Program-made: the position numbers and the translations under genes | In this document: positions 1 through 10,663 of the stretch, one piece after another | Position numbering within the stretch: position 1 is the stretch's first letter | Layout: every line of letters begins with the position of its first letter | DNA from: Chrysemys picta bellii | Taxonomy: Eukaryota > Chordata > Testudines > Emydidae | Length of the DNA: 64,000 nt | Reading direction: 5' to 3' | Assembly (NCBI RefSeq): GCF_011386835.1 | Contig: NC_088796.1 | Span: 70,383,468-70,447,467, forward strand | Notes under the pieces: model-generated | What the model was told of the DNA's origin: nothing | Database searches by the model: none | Seen by the model: only the letters and a program-made list of their open reading frames with translations

Positions 1-63
1 AAAAGTCACTTCACCACAAACATAGCAGAAGTTATCTGCACTGTTCACACAAGTACGAGGCAT
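1..63 (-). pseudogene. N-terminal fragment of the CACTG-transposon protein
   Basis: The ATG is at 63-61 on the minus strand and the frame is open to the window edge. The peptide starts MPRTC and includes the C-x2-C pair of NFCYVCGEV, the first of several cysteine pairs in this protein. The start is supported because the longer copy near 48694 has the same ATG and peptide with a small deletion after it. Whether this copy is intact beyond the window cannot be seen. Confidence 0.6.
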
Positions 64-563
64 CTCTGCTCACTTTGGCTAAACAGAAATGTGTCCCTTT
101 GCAAAATCAAACACTGACAAACAACACTGTATGATTTCTAGAGCTGATATAGGGCAATTTGTTCAGCAGAGTGATGTAAGCTTCGTTATGATTGCATCAT
201 CCATGACTTCTAGGAAAAACATGCAGCAATTCATATCATGTATGATGCAATACCAGCTTCAGATTGCATCATTAATTGTTCTGCCTAAAAAGCAAGTACT
301 GTCCAAACCCAGCCATCGATTTATTCATAGATCCAGTCAAAGATGTATTTTAGTCATTTCTGGTTTAAATTGAGATCCCTTCCCTTTATAACTCACTTAT
401 CCTCCGCCATTCCCAAGTCAAGGGTCGTATATACTGATCCAATAGCATATCTTGAAAACTAGAGCCAATCAACAATTTTAAGCATCATTTTTGTTCTCGG
501 TGACCCAGAATTAGTAAAGTTTGACTACATTTATTTCAGAAGCATTTTGGCTGTAGAGCAGTG
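1..563 (-). mobile_element. 5' end of a CACTG-ended DNA transposon, cut by window edge
   Basis: Read on the minus strand, this segment matches the 5' end of the larger element at 48184-50747 almost base for base. It ends at 563 with the terminal sequence CACTGCTCTACA (reverse complement) next to a possible TTA target site at 564-566. The first 21 codons of the element's protein are open here (complement of 63 to 1). In the 48 kb copy the same stretch carries a 2-nt deletion. The rest of the element lies left of the window. The superfamily is uncertain: CACTG ends with a 3-bp target suggest EnSpm/CMC. Confidence 0.8.
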
Positions 564-566
564 TTA

Positions 567-955
567 TCAGCATAAATGTAGTAGTTTAATTTGTGTTTGT
601 GGATGATATTGCCTATAAGGTGAAGAGGGAGAAAAGAAGAGGACCAAGGACAGAGCCTTGTGTTACCCCCACAGAAAGTTGGAGAAGGAATGAGGAGGAT
701 CCTCCAAAGCAGTGGTTCTCAAAGCCGGTCTGCCGCTTGTTCAGGGAAAGCCCAGAGTGCCGTGATCGGCTGAACCTGCGGACGCGGCAGGTAAGCAAAC
801 CGGTCCGCTAGTGGTTTTCCCTGAACAAGTGGCGGACCAGCTTTGAGAACCACTGCTCCAAAGGACATGCTGAAGGAGCAATTAGAGATGTAAGAGAACT
901 TTGAGAGGACAGTCACAGAAGTCAAAGGAGGACAAGATTTCAAGAAGAGCTTTAC
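567..955. repeat. Unclassified dispersed repeat interrupted by a hAT MITE
   Basis: The flanks 590-709 and 856-955 read as one continuous element when the MITE at 710-855 is removed. The wording (accaaggacagagcc, gaggaggatcctccaaagga) looks like an old LINE or SINE tail. I cannot name the family. The small open frames here are not conserved coding sequence. Confidence 0.35.
710..855. mobile_element. Palindromic hAT MITE, TSD ctccaaag
   Basis: A 146-bp element begins cagtggttctcaaagc and ends with its reverse complement. The inverted repeats run about 40 bp inward. Direct repeats of ctccaaag lie at 702-709 and 856-863, the 8-bp duplication expected for hAT. It has no coding potential. Confidence 0.9.
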
Positions 956-1426
956 TTCGTAAAAGACAGCTGCTGGTGGGCCCCTGTGTACACTTGGAAT
1001 GGGAGTGGGGAACGGAATAGAACACTACCTACAATGTTAATCCACAGAAGAGAACCCTTACAACAGATGAACACTTCCATAAATCCTCTTGTTCCTCCCA
1101 AGAGAAAAAAATGGAGCCATTCATATGCCACTCCAATTCTTGGTTGAGTCCTTTTGTTAGATATTAGATAGATTTGTTGTTGCTCTTTAGTTGTATTTTT
1201 GTCTATGCACTTAGAGATATATGATAAGCCCACTTATAAACATTACAAATAAAGCAATGCATTATTTCCACTTTCATCTCTTCACAATTAAAACCTGCTT
1301 ACAAGTGGGGAAAAAAAGTCTCATTATACTCTGGCCCCTACGAGACGTCTGTCTACATCAGAAAACCACTGTTCATTTTGGCATAGTGGTTAGTCACTTC
1401 ACAAAAGGTGTCTAAGACTAGACAAA
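956..1426. other. Intronic sequence, no gene seen
   Basis: AT-rich APC intron between the repeat at 567-955 and the CR1 at 1427. No splice-flanked open frame, RNA gene or clear element was recognised. Confidence 0.5.
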
Positions 1427-2835
1427 AGAATGGCTACTCTGGGTCAGACCAATGGTCCATCTAGCCCAGTATCTTGTCTTTCAACAGTGGCCAGTGCCCG
1501 GTGCTTCAGAGAGAATGAACACAACAGGCAATCCTCAAGTGATCCATCCTCTGTTGTCCACTCCTAGCTTCTGGTGAAGAGAAGCCAGGGACACCCAGAG
1601 CATGGTGGTGTATCCCTGCTCATCCTGGCTAATAGCCATTGATGGAGCTGTCCTCCATGAACTTATCTAGTTCTTTTTGAACCCTGTTATAATTTTGGCC
1701 TTCACAGTATCCCCTGGCAAAGAGTTCCACAAGTTGACTGTGCGGTGTGTGAAGAGCTTCCTTTAGTTTGTTTTAAACCTGCTGCCTAGTAATTTCATTT
1801 GGGTGACACTTAGTTCTTGTGTTATGTGAAAAAGTAAATAAGATTTCCTTATTCACTCTCTGCACATCAGTCAAGATTTTATAGACCTCTGTCATATCCC
1901 TCTTTAGTGGTCTCTTTTCCAAGCTGAAAAGTCCCAGTCTTAATCTCTCCTCATATAGAAGTTGTTCCATACCTCTCATCATTTTAGTTATCCTTCTCTG
2001 TATCTTTCTCAATTCCAATGTATCTTTTTTGAGGTGGGGGGGTCCAGATCTGCACCCAGTATTCAAGATGTGGAGTTATAGAGGCATTATGATATTTTCT
2101 GTCTTGTTATCTATCCCTAATGGTTCCTAACACTCTGTTAGCTCTTTTGACTACTGCTGCACATTGAGCAGATATTTTCAGAAAACTATCCACAATGACT
2201 CCAAGATCTTTCTTGAGAAGTAACAGCTAATTTAGACCCCATAATTTTGTATGTATAATTGGGATTGTTTTCTAATGTGCATTACTTTGCATTTATCAAC
2301 CTTGAATTTCATCTGCCATTTTGTTACCCAGTCTTGTGAGATCCCTTTGTAACTCTTCACAATCTGCTTTGGACTTAACTATCTTAAGTAATTTTGTATC
2401 ATCTGCAAATGTTGCCACCTCACTATTTACTCCTTTTTCTTGATTATTTATGAATATGTTAAACAATATAGGTCCCAGTACAGAGCCCTGGGGGGCACAA
2501 CTACACCTGTACCCCGATATAACGCGACCCGATATAACACGAATTTGGATATAACGCAGTAAAGCAGCGCTCTGGGGGGGGGGCAGGGCTGCGCACTCCG
2601 ATGGATCAAAGCAAGTTCAATATAACGCGGTTTCACCTATAACGCAGTGAGATTTTTTGGCTCCCGAGGACAGCGTTATATCGGGGTAGAGATGTATTTA
2701 CCTTTCTCCATTCTGAAATTTATTTATTCCTACCCCTTATTCTAATAGATTGGAGAGGCATGATTTCCCTTTACAAAGCCATGTTCTCTCTTCCCCAGCA
2801 AACTAGCAGAAGAAATACAAATTAGAATATAGATA
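1427..2835 (-). mobile_element. CR1 LINE fragment (3' end, degenerate)
   Basis: The + strand shows the reverse complement of a CR1 tail, with gggtcagaccaatggtcc near 1440. On the minus strand 2066-1773 encodes the C-terminal reverse-transcriptase region, with words such as IQRRITKM, YEERLRLGLFSLEKR and VYKILTD. The sequence continues to about 2820 with an internal deletion and is interrupted by the Tigger-like MITE at 2504-2694. Not functional. Confidence 0.85.
2504..2694. mobile_element. Tigger-like (Tc1/mariner) MITE, copy a
   Basis: About 190 bp with terminal inverted repeats cacctgtaccccgatataac / gttatatcggggtagagatg and TA on both sides (2502-2503, 2695-2696). It sits inside the CR1 fragment, so it is younger. 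The same family occurs at 2838, 18134 and 32019, each with TA flanks and a central G-run. Confidence 0.88.
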
Positions 2836-2837
2836 TA

Positions 2838-3027
2838 CACCTCTACCCGGATATAACATGACCTGATATAACATGAATTCTGATATAACGCGGTAAAGCA
2901 GTGCTCCGGGGGGGGGCGGGGCTGCACACTCCGGCGGATCAAAGCAAGTTTGATATAACGCAGTTTCACCTATAACGCGGTAAGATTTTTTGGCTCCCAA
3001 GGACAGCGTTATATCGAGGTAGAAGTG
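2838..3027. mobile_element. Tigger-like (Tc1/mariner) MITE, copy b
   Basis: Second copy of the 190-bp family, in the same orientation as copy a and 143 bp downstream of it. TA target duplication at 2836-2837 and 3028-3029. The central run gggggggcggggctgc is typical of the family. Confidence 0.88.
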
Positions 3028-3758
3028 TACTACAATAACTAAACTCTGTGTGAGAAAGTTTGTACAGCATTAACCAGTTCAACTAATCCTACTTTTTTGT
3101 GCTTTTCTGGTCACATTTTTCATGCTATTTTTTCCCTATTTTTTATAGTAAAACTAAGGGGAAATATTAAGTAGACATTAATGTGGGTGTCTATAAAAAG
3201 ATGTTCAGTATTTTGGAACAAAATTTAATCACACGATCCAGAGTGCAATTTTAGTTCTGCTCATGTTTTTCTGAACATCTGAGAACTTTATACCAAAAAA
3301 CAAAAACAAAACAAAAAACCCAAGAAAACAAAAAAACACCAACTTTGATCTTATAGTTGATTTGATTTTGTATGTGTGTCTTGACTCCTTCATATCCAGT
3401 GTGATTTCAGTGGAATAGTTGAGTTTTGTATCTAGACTCAGCTGAGTTCACAAATGGATCAAATAAAGGGTGATTCAAAAGGACAAATTCTGAGTATGTC
3501 ATGAGGACTCATCATTTTTGGCCTAAAAAAAAGGTTAAGAAAACCACCTGTCTTTCATAATCTGTTCTTTGTGCCTGATCTTTTCCCATTTTTTCCTTAA
3601 CTTTTTCTTTCCTTTTTGTTTTGTCTTTTTTCCTCTTAGCTTTCCTACATCATAAAACAGTAAACAAATGTAAAATGTCCTCTTATGATATGGGGAATAT
3701 GGCTTTATATAGTACTTACATATTTTATTTATTTCATTGAAATGTTCTCTTTCCTTAC
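3028..3758. other. Intronic sequence with A-rich tract, no gene seen
   Basis: AT-rich APC intron. A run of A with scattered C at 3293-3340 looks like simple or low-complexity sequence. The minus-strand frame at 3535-3783 is lysine-rich low-complexity translation of T-rich DNA and is not supported as coding. Confidence 0.45.
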
Positions 3759-5001
3759 TGTGACGGGAACCCCGGGGTACCACCTGGAACTGTGGGACTG
3801 CTGTGTCCCTTTAACTCTCCAGGCTGGGCTGTCTCTCAGAATGCTATGCCAGTAACAAGCAGCAAAACCCTTCCAAGCACTGATCACTCAGCCATCAGCA
3901 TGTGGAGTCCCACACCCGGCTAAATTGCATGAATGTTCCCTGAGCCACTCATAAGTCATATAGAGAGAGGCACCAGCAAATCACCCCAGCTAGAAATATC
4001 CCATTTTACACTGCTCAAGACTCCATTGGACAGTGCAAGCTCATTAATTAGTTCGCCACTTTGTCAAAGGAAAGTGGACATGTGCCAGCTTTTGTAATCT
4101 GAGCTGAGATTCCCCCAAGCACTTCAAACACACAGTTTTAGGTAAATATAAAACAGATTTATTAACTACAGAAAGATAGATTTTAAGTGATTATGTATAG
4201 CAGGCATAGAGATCAGAGTTGCTTACATCAGAATAAACTCAGTCTAAATTCTACAGACTAAGCAAGATTTGAATCAAGCAGTCTCTCACCCTAATAGATG
4301 TTACAGGCAGTTCACAGTTCTCAATACACATGCTGGATTCCCTTCCCAGCCTGTGACCAATCTCCCCAGGTCCAAGTCTTTGTCTTCCAGATAATCTTCC
4401 AGGTGTTGAGGTGCAGAGGAGAGAGGCCGAGTGATTATGTCACTGTTCCTCTTTTATACTTTCTTCGAGCTGCTAGAAAAATTCTTGGTGTGATGTGGCA
4501 GGTAAGGCAGCCGATATTGTGTACACCCCCTCTTCAAGAAGTCTTTGGGATAATGGATTCTTCTTGATGGGCCATCAACTCCTGTCTGGCCAATGATAGT
4601 TGCCCCTTTGTTGCTACTGAAAGGCCCCAGCTGTGGGCATCTCCCAACCTCACAACATATTTCAGTAACACATATAGCAATACTACTTGCATCTGAAGAA
4701 GTGAGGATCTTACCCACGAAAGCTTATGCTCCCAATACTTCTGTTAGTCTTAAAGGTGCCACAGGACCCTCTGTTGCTTTTTACAGATTCAGACTAACAC
4801 GGCTACCCCTCTGATACTTAAGCAATACTTCATAACTTCACATTCAATGATAGTACATACAATTCAACAGGATATTAAGGTCCAACAGATCAAGACTTTT
4901 AAAATGATACCTCACAAGGCATGCATTGTACAAAACCTATCATAAACATGTGACAGTGGTGAACATGGGAGATCCAGGGTGCTACTTTGAGGTGTGTCAC
5001 A
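3759..5001 (-). mobile_element. Probable solo LTR of an endogenous retrovirus, with Penelope insertion
   Basis: The segment starts tgtgacggg and ends gtgtcaca, giving TG...CA ends with a 6-bp inverted repeat TGTGAC/GTCACA. The T-rich stretch near 4150-4170 holds the reverse complement of an AATAAA-like signal, so the LTR points to the minus strand. There are no gag, pol or env traces. A Penelope-like fragment lies at 4685-4820. No matching 5-bp target duplication was found, so the ends are tentative. Confidence 0.5.
4685..4820 (+). mobile_element. Penelope-like retroelement 3' end with hammerhead-like motif
   Basis: A short insert runs from acttgcatctgaag to ggctacccctctgatac and is flanked by agcaatact at 4676-4684 and 4821-4829. 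It contains CTGAAGA, an imperfect stem II, GAAA, then AGC-TTAT-GCT-C, the order of a hammerhead core at 4693-4731. The rest (ttagtcttaaaggtgccac, actaacacggctac) resembles the 36.9 kb element and is a family I associate with reptile Penelope-like tails. Confidence 0.65.
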
Positions 5002-5248
5002 TATATACATTTAAAAAAAAACAGTTCAAATATTTGGAAGCAAGGGGCACTAATGCTTGCAAAACTTAAAATTAAGCTACAGGTATTTAAAATTAGGTTT
5101 TTAAAAAGTCTACACTCAAAAATATTTCATTGTTTCAAAACAAGAAACAAGATTATAGATTATAACATTTTACCTAAAACTTCATTAAAAGACTTTAACA
5201 GAGCTATGCTGAGCTAAAACTACAGTAGAAGCTATTTAGTTTTAGTTA

Positions 5249-5337
5249 GGGGTATATTGTACAAGTCATGGACAGGTCACAGACTGTGAAATTTTGTTTA
5301 CTGCCCGTGACCTGTCCATGACTTACTGAAAATACCC
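5249..5337. repeat. Short palindromic MITE
   Basis: Inverted halves around caagtcatggacaggtcac (5261-5280) and gtgacctgtccatgactt (5307-5324), with outer ends ggggtat and atacccat. The 89-bp unit can fold into one hairpin. Superfamily not identified; no clear target duplication. Confidence 0.6.
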
Positions 5338-6117
5338 ATGATTAAAATGTAGCCTTATTCATAAGCACCAGAAAAATTATCAGGCAGTCCTTCCAAATGT
5401 TCCAGTTCCATTCTTATGAGTAAGCTGAATATGGACATTTACAAAAATGCTCCAGTCAGAAAAAGGTATTTCCAAATATTTCAGTATTCTGTGTGCTCAC
5501 AGTAAGAAGTCATATAGAGTGGAGTAACAATATGATGTGACACCCACAACTAGTCACAGGCTAATTACTTACAAACTGGACTTTTTATAGCAGCAACAGA
5601 ATACCTTTACATACTGTAACTCCCATTTTGGGGAGGATCAAAATGTTTTCTCAACCCTAAAACTGTGAGAGATCTGGTTTTAGTGTCTGTTAATATCAGG
5701 GTATGTCTACGCTACGAAATTAGGTCGAATTTATAGAAGCCGGTTTTATAGAAATTGGTTGTATACAGCCGATTGTGTGTGTCCCCACATAAAATGCTCT
5801 AAGTGCATGAAGTCGGTGGACTGCGTCCACAGTACCGAGGCTAGTGTCGACTTCCGGAGCGTTGCACTATGGGTAGCTATCCCACAGTTCCCGCAGTCTC
5901 CGCCGACCATTGGAATTCTGGGTTGAGATCCCAATGCCTGAATGATGCAAAACAGTGTTGCGGGGGGTTCTGGGTACCTGTCGTCAGGCACCTCCGCCTC
6001 CGTCAGAGCAACGGCGGACAATCGATTCGCACCTTTTTACCTGGGTTACCTGTGCAGACAACATACCACGCCAAGCATGGAGCCTGCTCAGCTCAGCTCA
6101 CCGTCACCATGTGTCCT

Positions 6118-6317
6118 CTGGGTGCCGGCAGACGTGGTACTGCATTGCTACACGGCAGCAGCTAATTGCCTTTTGGCAGTAGACGGTGCAGTATGACTAG
6201 TAGCCTTCATCGGCGATCTGGGTGCTGGCAGACGTGGGTCTGCATTGCATACAGCAGCAGCCCCTTGCCTTTTGGTAGAAGATGGTATATTACGACTGGT
6301 ATCTGTCGTCATCGTAC
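6118..6317. repeat. Two 100-bp direct repeats in the Harbinger 5' region
   Basis: The unit starting ctgggtgccggcagacgtgg at 6118 recurs as ctgggtgctggcagacgtgg at 6218, and similarity continues through gcattgc, cagcagc and ccttttgg. A shorter duplication (tattttctgccaagc) follows near 6381-6415. Position ahead of the transposase start suggests subterminal or promoter repeats. Confidence 0.7.
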
Positions 6318-6745
6318 TGCAGTGCCTGTCAATCATGGGCACCTGGGCAGTCTCGACGATGGCTATCGGTCGTAGTATGCTATTTTCTGCCAAGCGCCCA
6401 GTATTTTCTGCCAAGCACCCAGAAGATGCCGAGGGCTATCAGTCATGCTGCACCGTCGTCTGCCAGCTTAAGATGTAAAAAATAGATTTGTTCTGTATTA
6501 ATTTGCTTCCCCCTCCCTCCATGAAATCAACGGCCTGCTAAACCCAGGGTTTTGAGTTCAATCTTTGGGGGGGGCCATTCTGTGTGACAGTTGTTTGTGT
6601 TTCTCCCTGATGCACAGCCACCTTTGTTGATTTTAATTTCCTGTACCTGTACGCCATGTCGTCACTTGCCCCTCCCTCCCTCCCTCCGTCCGTCAGATAC
6701 TAGTTTCGCGCCTTTTTTCAGACCAGATGCCATAGCACTGGAATC

Positions 6746-8047
6746 ATGGAGCCCGCTCAGATCACGGCGGCAATTATGAGCACTATGATCACCATGTGCA
6801 TTGTCCTGGAGTATATGCAGAGCCAGGACATGCCAAAGCAAAACTAGGACCAGCCGAGGAGGCAATTGCAGCGCGGCAACGAGAGTGATGAGGAAATTGA
6901 TATGGACATAGACCTCTCACAAAGTACAGGCCCCAGCAATGTGCAAATCATGGTGTTACTGGGGCAGGTTCATGCCGTGGAACGCCGATTCTGGGCCTGG
7001 GAAACAAGCACAGACTGGTGGGACCGCATCGTGCTGCAGGTGTGGGACGATTCCCAGTGGCTGCGAAACTTTCGCATGCGTAAGGGCACTTTCATGGAAC
7101 TTTGTGACTTGCTTTCCCCTGCCCTGAAGCGCCAGAATACCAGGATGAGAGCAGCCCTCACAGTTGAGAAGCGAGTGGCGATAGCCCTGTGGAAGCTTGC
7201 AACGCCAGACAGCTACCGGTCAGTCGGGAATCAATTTGGAGTGGACAAATCTACTGTGGGGGCTGCTGTGATCCAAGTTGCCAGGGCAATGAAAGACCTG
7301 GTGATATCAAGGGTGGTGACTCTGGGAAACATGCAGGCCATAGTGGATGGCTTTGCTGCAATGGGATTCCCAAACTGTGGTGGGGCCATAGACGGAACCC
7401 ATATCCCTATCTTGTCACCGGAGCACCAAGCCACCAAGTACATAAACCACAAGGGGTACTTTTCAATGCTGCTGCAAGCCCTGGTGGATCACAAGGGACG
7501 TTTCACCAACATCAACGTGGGATGGCCGGGAAAGGTACATGATGCTCGCGTCTTCAGGAACTCTGCTCTGTTTTGAAAGCTGGAGGAAGGGACTTTCTTC
7601 CCGGACCAGAAAATAACCATTGGGGATGTTGAAATGCCTATAGTTATCCTTGGGGACCCAGCCTACCCCTTAATGCCATGGCTCATGAAGCCGTACACAG
7701 GCAGCCTGGACAGTAGTCAGGACCTGTTCAACTACAGGCTGAGCAAGTGCCGAATGGTGGTGGAATGTGCATTTGGACGTTTAAAAGCGCGCTGGCGCAG
7801 CTTACTGACTCGCTCAGACCTCAGCGAAAAGAATATTCCCATTGTTATTGCTGCTTGCTGTGCACTCCACAATATCTGTGAGAGTAAGGGGGAGACATTT
7901 ATGGTGGGGTGGGAGGTTGAGGCACATAGCCTGGCCGCTGATTACGCGCAGCCAGACACCAGGGCGGTTAGAAGAGCACAGCAGGGCGCGGTGCGCATCA
8001 GAGAAGCTTTGAAAACGAGTTTTGTGACTGGCCAGGCTACGGTGTGA
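6746..8047 (+). pseudogene. Harbinger transposase (HARBI1-like), two premature stops
   Basis: One frame runs from the ATG at 6746 to the stop at 8045-8047, broken only by TAG at 6845 and TGA at 7574, with no frameshift; about 433 codons. It would cut and join transposon ends in the nucleus. DDE residues are present: D codon 7391 in GAIDGTHIPI, D codon 7541 in GKVHDARVF and E codon 7763 in ECAFGRLKARWR. A helix-turn-helix-like stretch (SYRSVGNQFGVDKSTV) lies upstream. The start was chosen because two in-frame ATGs (6746, 6776) precede the TAG and the family has an N-terminal extension there. Family-level recognition is strong. Confidence 0.9.
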
Positions 8048-8162
8048 AACTTTTGTTTCTCCTTGATGAACCCTCCGCCCCACCCCCTCACCCGGTTCAC
8101 TCTACTTCCCTGTAAACCAATCACTCCACCTTCCCCTCCCCCGTTGAGCACCGCTTGCAGAG

Positions 8163-8168
8163 GCAATA
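8163..8168 (+). promoter_or_regulatory. Poly(A) signal of the Harbinger transposase
   Basis: AATAAA in gaggcaataaagtc, about 115 bp after the transposase stop. A minus-strand AATAAA (complement near 8190-8195) serves the opposing Myb gene, so the two transcripts would end within about 30 bp of each other. Confidence 0.6.
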
Positions 8169-8295
8169 AAGTCATAGTTACTTCAATTCATGCATTCTTT
8201 ATTAATTCATCACACAACTAGGGGGATAATTGCCAAGGTAGCCCGGGATGGGTGGGGGAGGAGGGAAGGAAAAGGACACACTGCAGTTTAAAACT

Positions 8296-8800
8296 TTAAC
8301 TCTTATTGAAGGCCAGCCTTCTGATGCTCAGGCAATCATCTGGGGTGGAGTGACTGGGTGGCCGGAGGCCCCCCCACCATGTTCTTGGGCGTCTGGGTGA
8401 GGAGGCTATGGAACTTGGGGAGGAGGGCTGTTGGTTACACAGGGGCTGTAGTTGCGGTCTCTGCTCCTGCTGCCTTTCCTGCAGCTCAACCATATGCTGG
8501 AGCATATCAGTTTGATGCTCCAGCAGCCGGAGCATCGACTCTTGCCTTGTGTCTGCAAGCTGATGCCACCTATCATCTTCAGCCTGCCACTTGCTCTGTT
8601 CATCCTGCGATTCAGCCCACCACCTCTCCTATCGTTCATACTGTGCTTTTCTGTAGTCTGACATTGACTGCCTCCATGCATTCTGCTGTGCTCTTTCAGC
8701 TTGGGAGGACATCTGAAGCTCCGTGAACATGTCATCCCGAGTCCGCCGTTTTCTCCTTCTAATCTTCACTAGCTTCTGTGAAGGAGAAACATTTGCAGTT
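8296..8800 (-). pseudogene. Harbinger Myb/SANT-like protein, second exon
   Basis: Read on the minus strand, the frame passes through KLVKIRRRKRRTRDDMFTEL, then a polar helical stretch, and ends with MLRLLEHQTDMLQHMVELQE and a proline/serine tail that stops at 8296. One in-frame TAG breaks it after the peptide KAQYER. Basic patch plus leucine-spaced helix suggests nuclear localisation and dimerisation. The acceptor site could not be fixed, so the upstream limit is approximate. Confidence 0.65.
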
Positions 8801-9729
8801 GGTGGAGGAGAAGGGAGAGGTGGTTAAAAAAGACGCATTTTAGAGAACAATGGGTACACTCTTTCACGTTAAATTTTGCTGTTCACATTACACAGCACGT
8901 GTGCTTTCGTTACAAGCTCGCATTTTTCCTCTTATATTGAGGGCCTGCCGGTTTGGTGTGAGAGATCGCTCACTCAGTGCCAGGCAACAGATTTCGGCTT
9001 GCAGGCAGCCATGGTAAGCCACAGTCTTTTGGCTTTTTTAACCTTCTTAATATGTGGGAATGGTTTCAAACAGTAGCGCCCTCATTTCCCATACCAAGCA
9101 CCCATTGGGTTCGCCATTTAAAATGGGTTTGCAATGTAAAAGGAGGGGCTGCGGTTCCCGGGTTAACATGCAGCACAAACCCAACTAACCCCCCTGCCTC
9201 CCACACACCCAATTCTCTGGGATGATCACTTCACCCCTCCCCCCCACCGCGTGGCTAACAGCGGGGAACATTTCTGTTCAGCCGAGCAGGAACGGGCACC
9301 TCTGAATGTTCCCTTAATAAAATCACCCCATTTCAACCAGGTGACCGTGAATTATATCACTTTCCTGAGGATAACAGAGAGATAAGGAATGGATGTTGTC
9401 TGCATGCCAGCAAACACCGGGACCATACACTGCCATACTTTGTTATACAATGATTCCAGACTATGTGCTACTGGCCTGGCGTGGTAAAGTGTCCTACCAT
9501 GGCGGATGGGATAAGGCAGCCCTCCCCAGAAACCTTTTGCAAAGGCTTTAGGAGTACATGAAGGAGAGCTTTCTGGAGATGTCCCTGGAGGATTTCCGCT
9601 CCATCCCCATACACGTTAACAGACTTTTCCAGTAGCTGTACTGGCCGCAATTGCCAGGGCAAATTAATAATTAATCATTAAACACGCTTGCTTTTAAACC
9701 ATGTGTAATATTTACAAAGGTACACTGAC
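8801..9729. other. Intron and noncoding interior of the Harbinger element
   Basis: Between the two Myb exons. Plus-strand words such as IRQPSPETFCKGF at about 9508-9546 recall coding debris of this transposon family but no intact frame is present. No other feature supported. Confidence 0.4.
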
Positions 9730-10314
9730 CAGATGTCCCCTGTGTGCCCTCAGGGTCTGGGAGCACGCCTTGGGTGAGTTTGGGGGTTACTGGCTCCAGG
9801 TCCAGGGTGATAAACATATCCTGGCTGTTGGGGAAACCGGTTTCTCCACTTCCTTGCTGCTGTGAGCTATCTACATTATCTTCATCCTCATCTTCCTTGA
9901 ACCCTAACCCTCTTCCCTATGTGTTTCTCCAGTGACGGAGTCATAGCACACGCTTGGGGTAGTGGTGGCTGCACCCCCTAGCATGGCATGCAGCTCCGCG
10001 TAGAAGCGGCATGTTTGCGGCTTTGCCCCGTACCTTCCGTTTGCCTCTCTGGCTTTGTGGTAGGCTTGCCTTAGCTCCTTAATTTTCACGCGGCACTGCT
10101 GTGCGTCCCTGTTATGGTCTCTGTCCTTCATGGCCTTGGAGACCTTTTCTAATATTTTGCCATTTCGTTTACTGCTACGGAGTTCAGCTAGCACTGATTC
10201 ATCTCCCCATATGGCGAGCAGATCCCGTACCTCCCGTTCGGTCCATGCTGGAGCTCTTTTGCGATCCTGGGACTCCATCACGGTTACCTGTGCTGATGAG
10301 CTCTTCGTGGTCAC
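9730..10314 (-). pseudogene. Harbinger Myb/SANT-like DNA-binding protein, first exon
   Basis: The ATG is at 10314-10312 on the minus strand. The protein has a trihelix/SANT-like domain: AWTEREVRDLLAIWGD, LAELRSSKRNGKILEKVSKA, then QQCRVKIKELRQAYHKAR and a hydrophobic FYAELHAMLG motif. In Harbinger transposons such a partner protein helps the transposase enter the nucleus and bind ends. The frame is lost by a 1-nt change near 9905, after which an acidic stretch (FKEDEDEDNVDSSQQQGSG) continues in another frame to a possible donor at 9729. Orientation is opposite to the transposase. Confidence 0.8.
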
Positions 10315-10663
10315 CTGCGCTCTCCACGCTGGGCAAACAGGAAATGAAATTCAAACATTCGCAGGGCTTTTTCTGTCTACCTGGTCAGTGCATCTGAGTT
10401 GAGAGTGCTGTCCAGTGTGGTCACAATGAAGCACTGTGGGATAGCTCCCGGAGGCCAATAACGTCGAATTCCGTCCACGGTACCCCAATTCCGACCTGCT
10501 AAGGCCGATTTTATCGCTAATCCCCTCGTCGGAGGTGGAGTAAAGAAACCGGTTTAAAGGGCCCCTTAAGTCGAAAGAAAGGACTTCGTCGTGTGAACGT
10601 GTCCAGGCTTAATTCGATTTAACGCTACTAAAGTCGACCTAAACTCAAAGTGTAGACCAGGCC

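Larger units (their letters stand above)
5699..10663 (+). mobile_element. PIF/Harbinger DNA transposon, nearly complete, two genes
   Basis: A 4965-bp element begins gggtatgtctac and ends gtagaccaggcc, with imperfect inverted repeats and tca on both sides (5696-5698, 10664-10666), matching the 3-bp duplications of Harbinger. It carries a DDE transposase on + (6746-8047) and a Myb/SANT-like protein on - (10314-9730 and about 8800-8296), arranged tail to tail. Breaks are few: two nonsense codons in the transposase, and one 1-nt shift plus one stop in the Myb gene. This suggests recent activity or recent loss. It lies in an APC intron, 0.7 kb upstream of the 84-bp exon. Confidence 0.9.
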
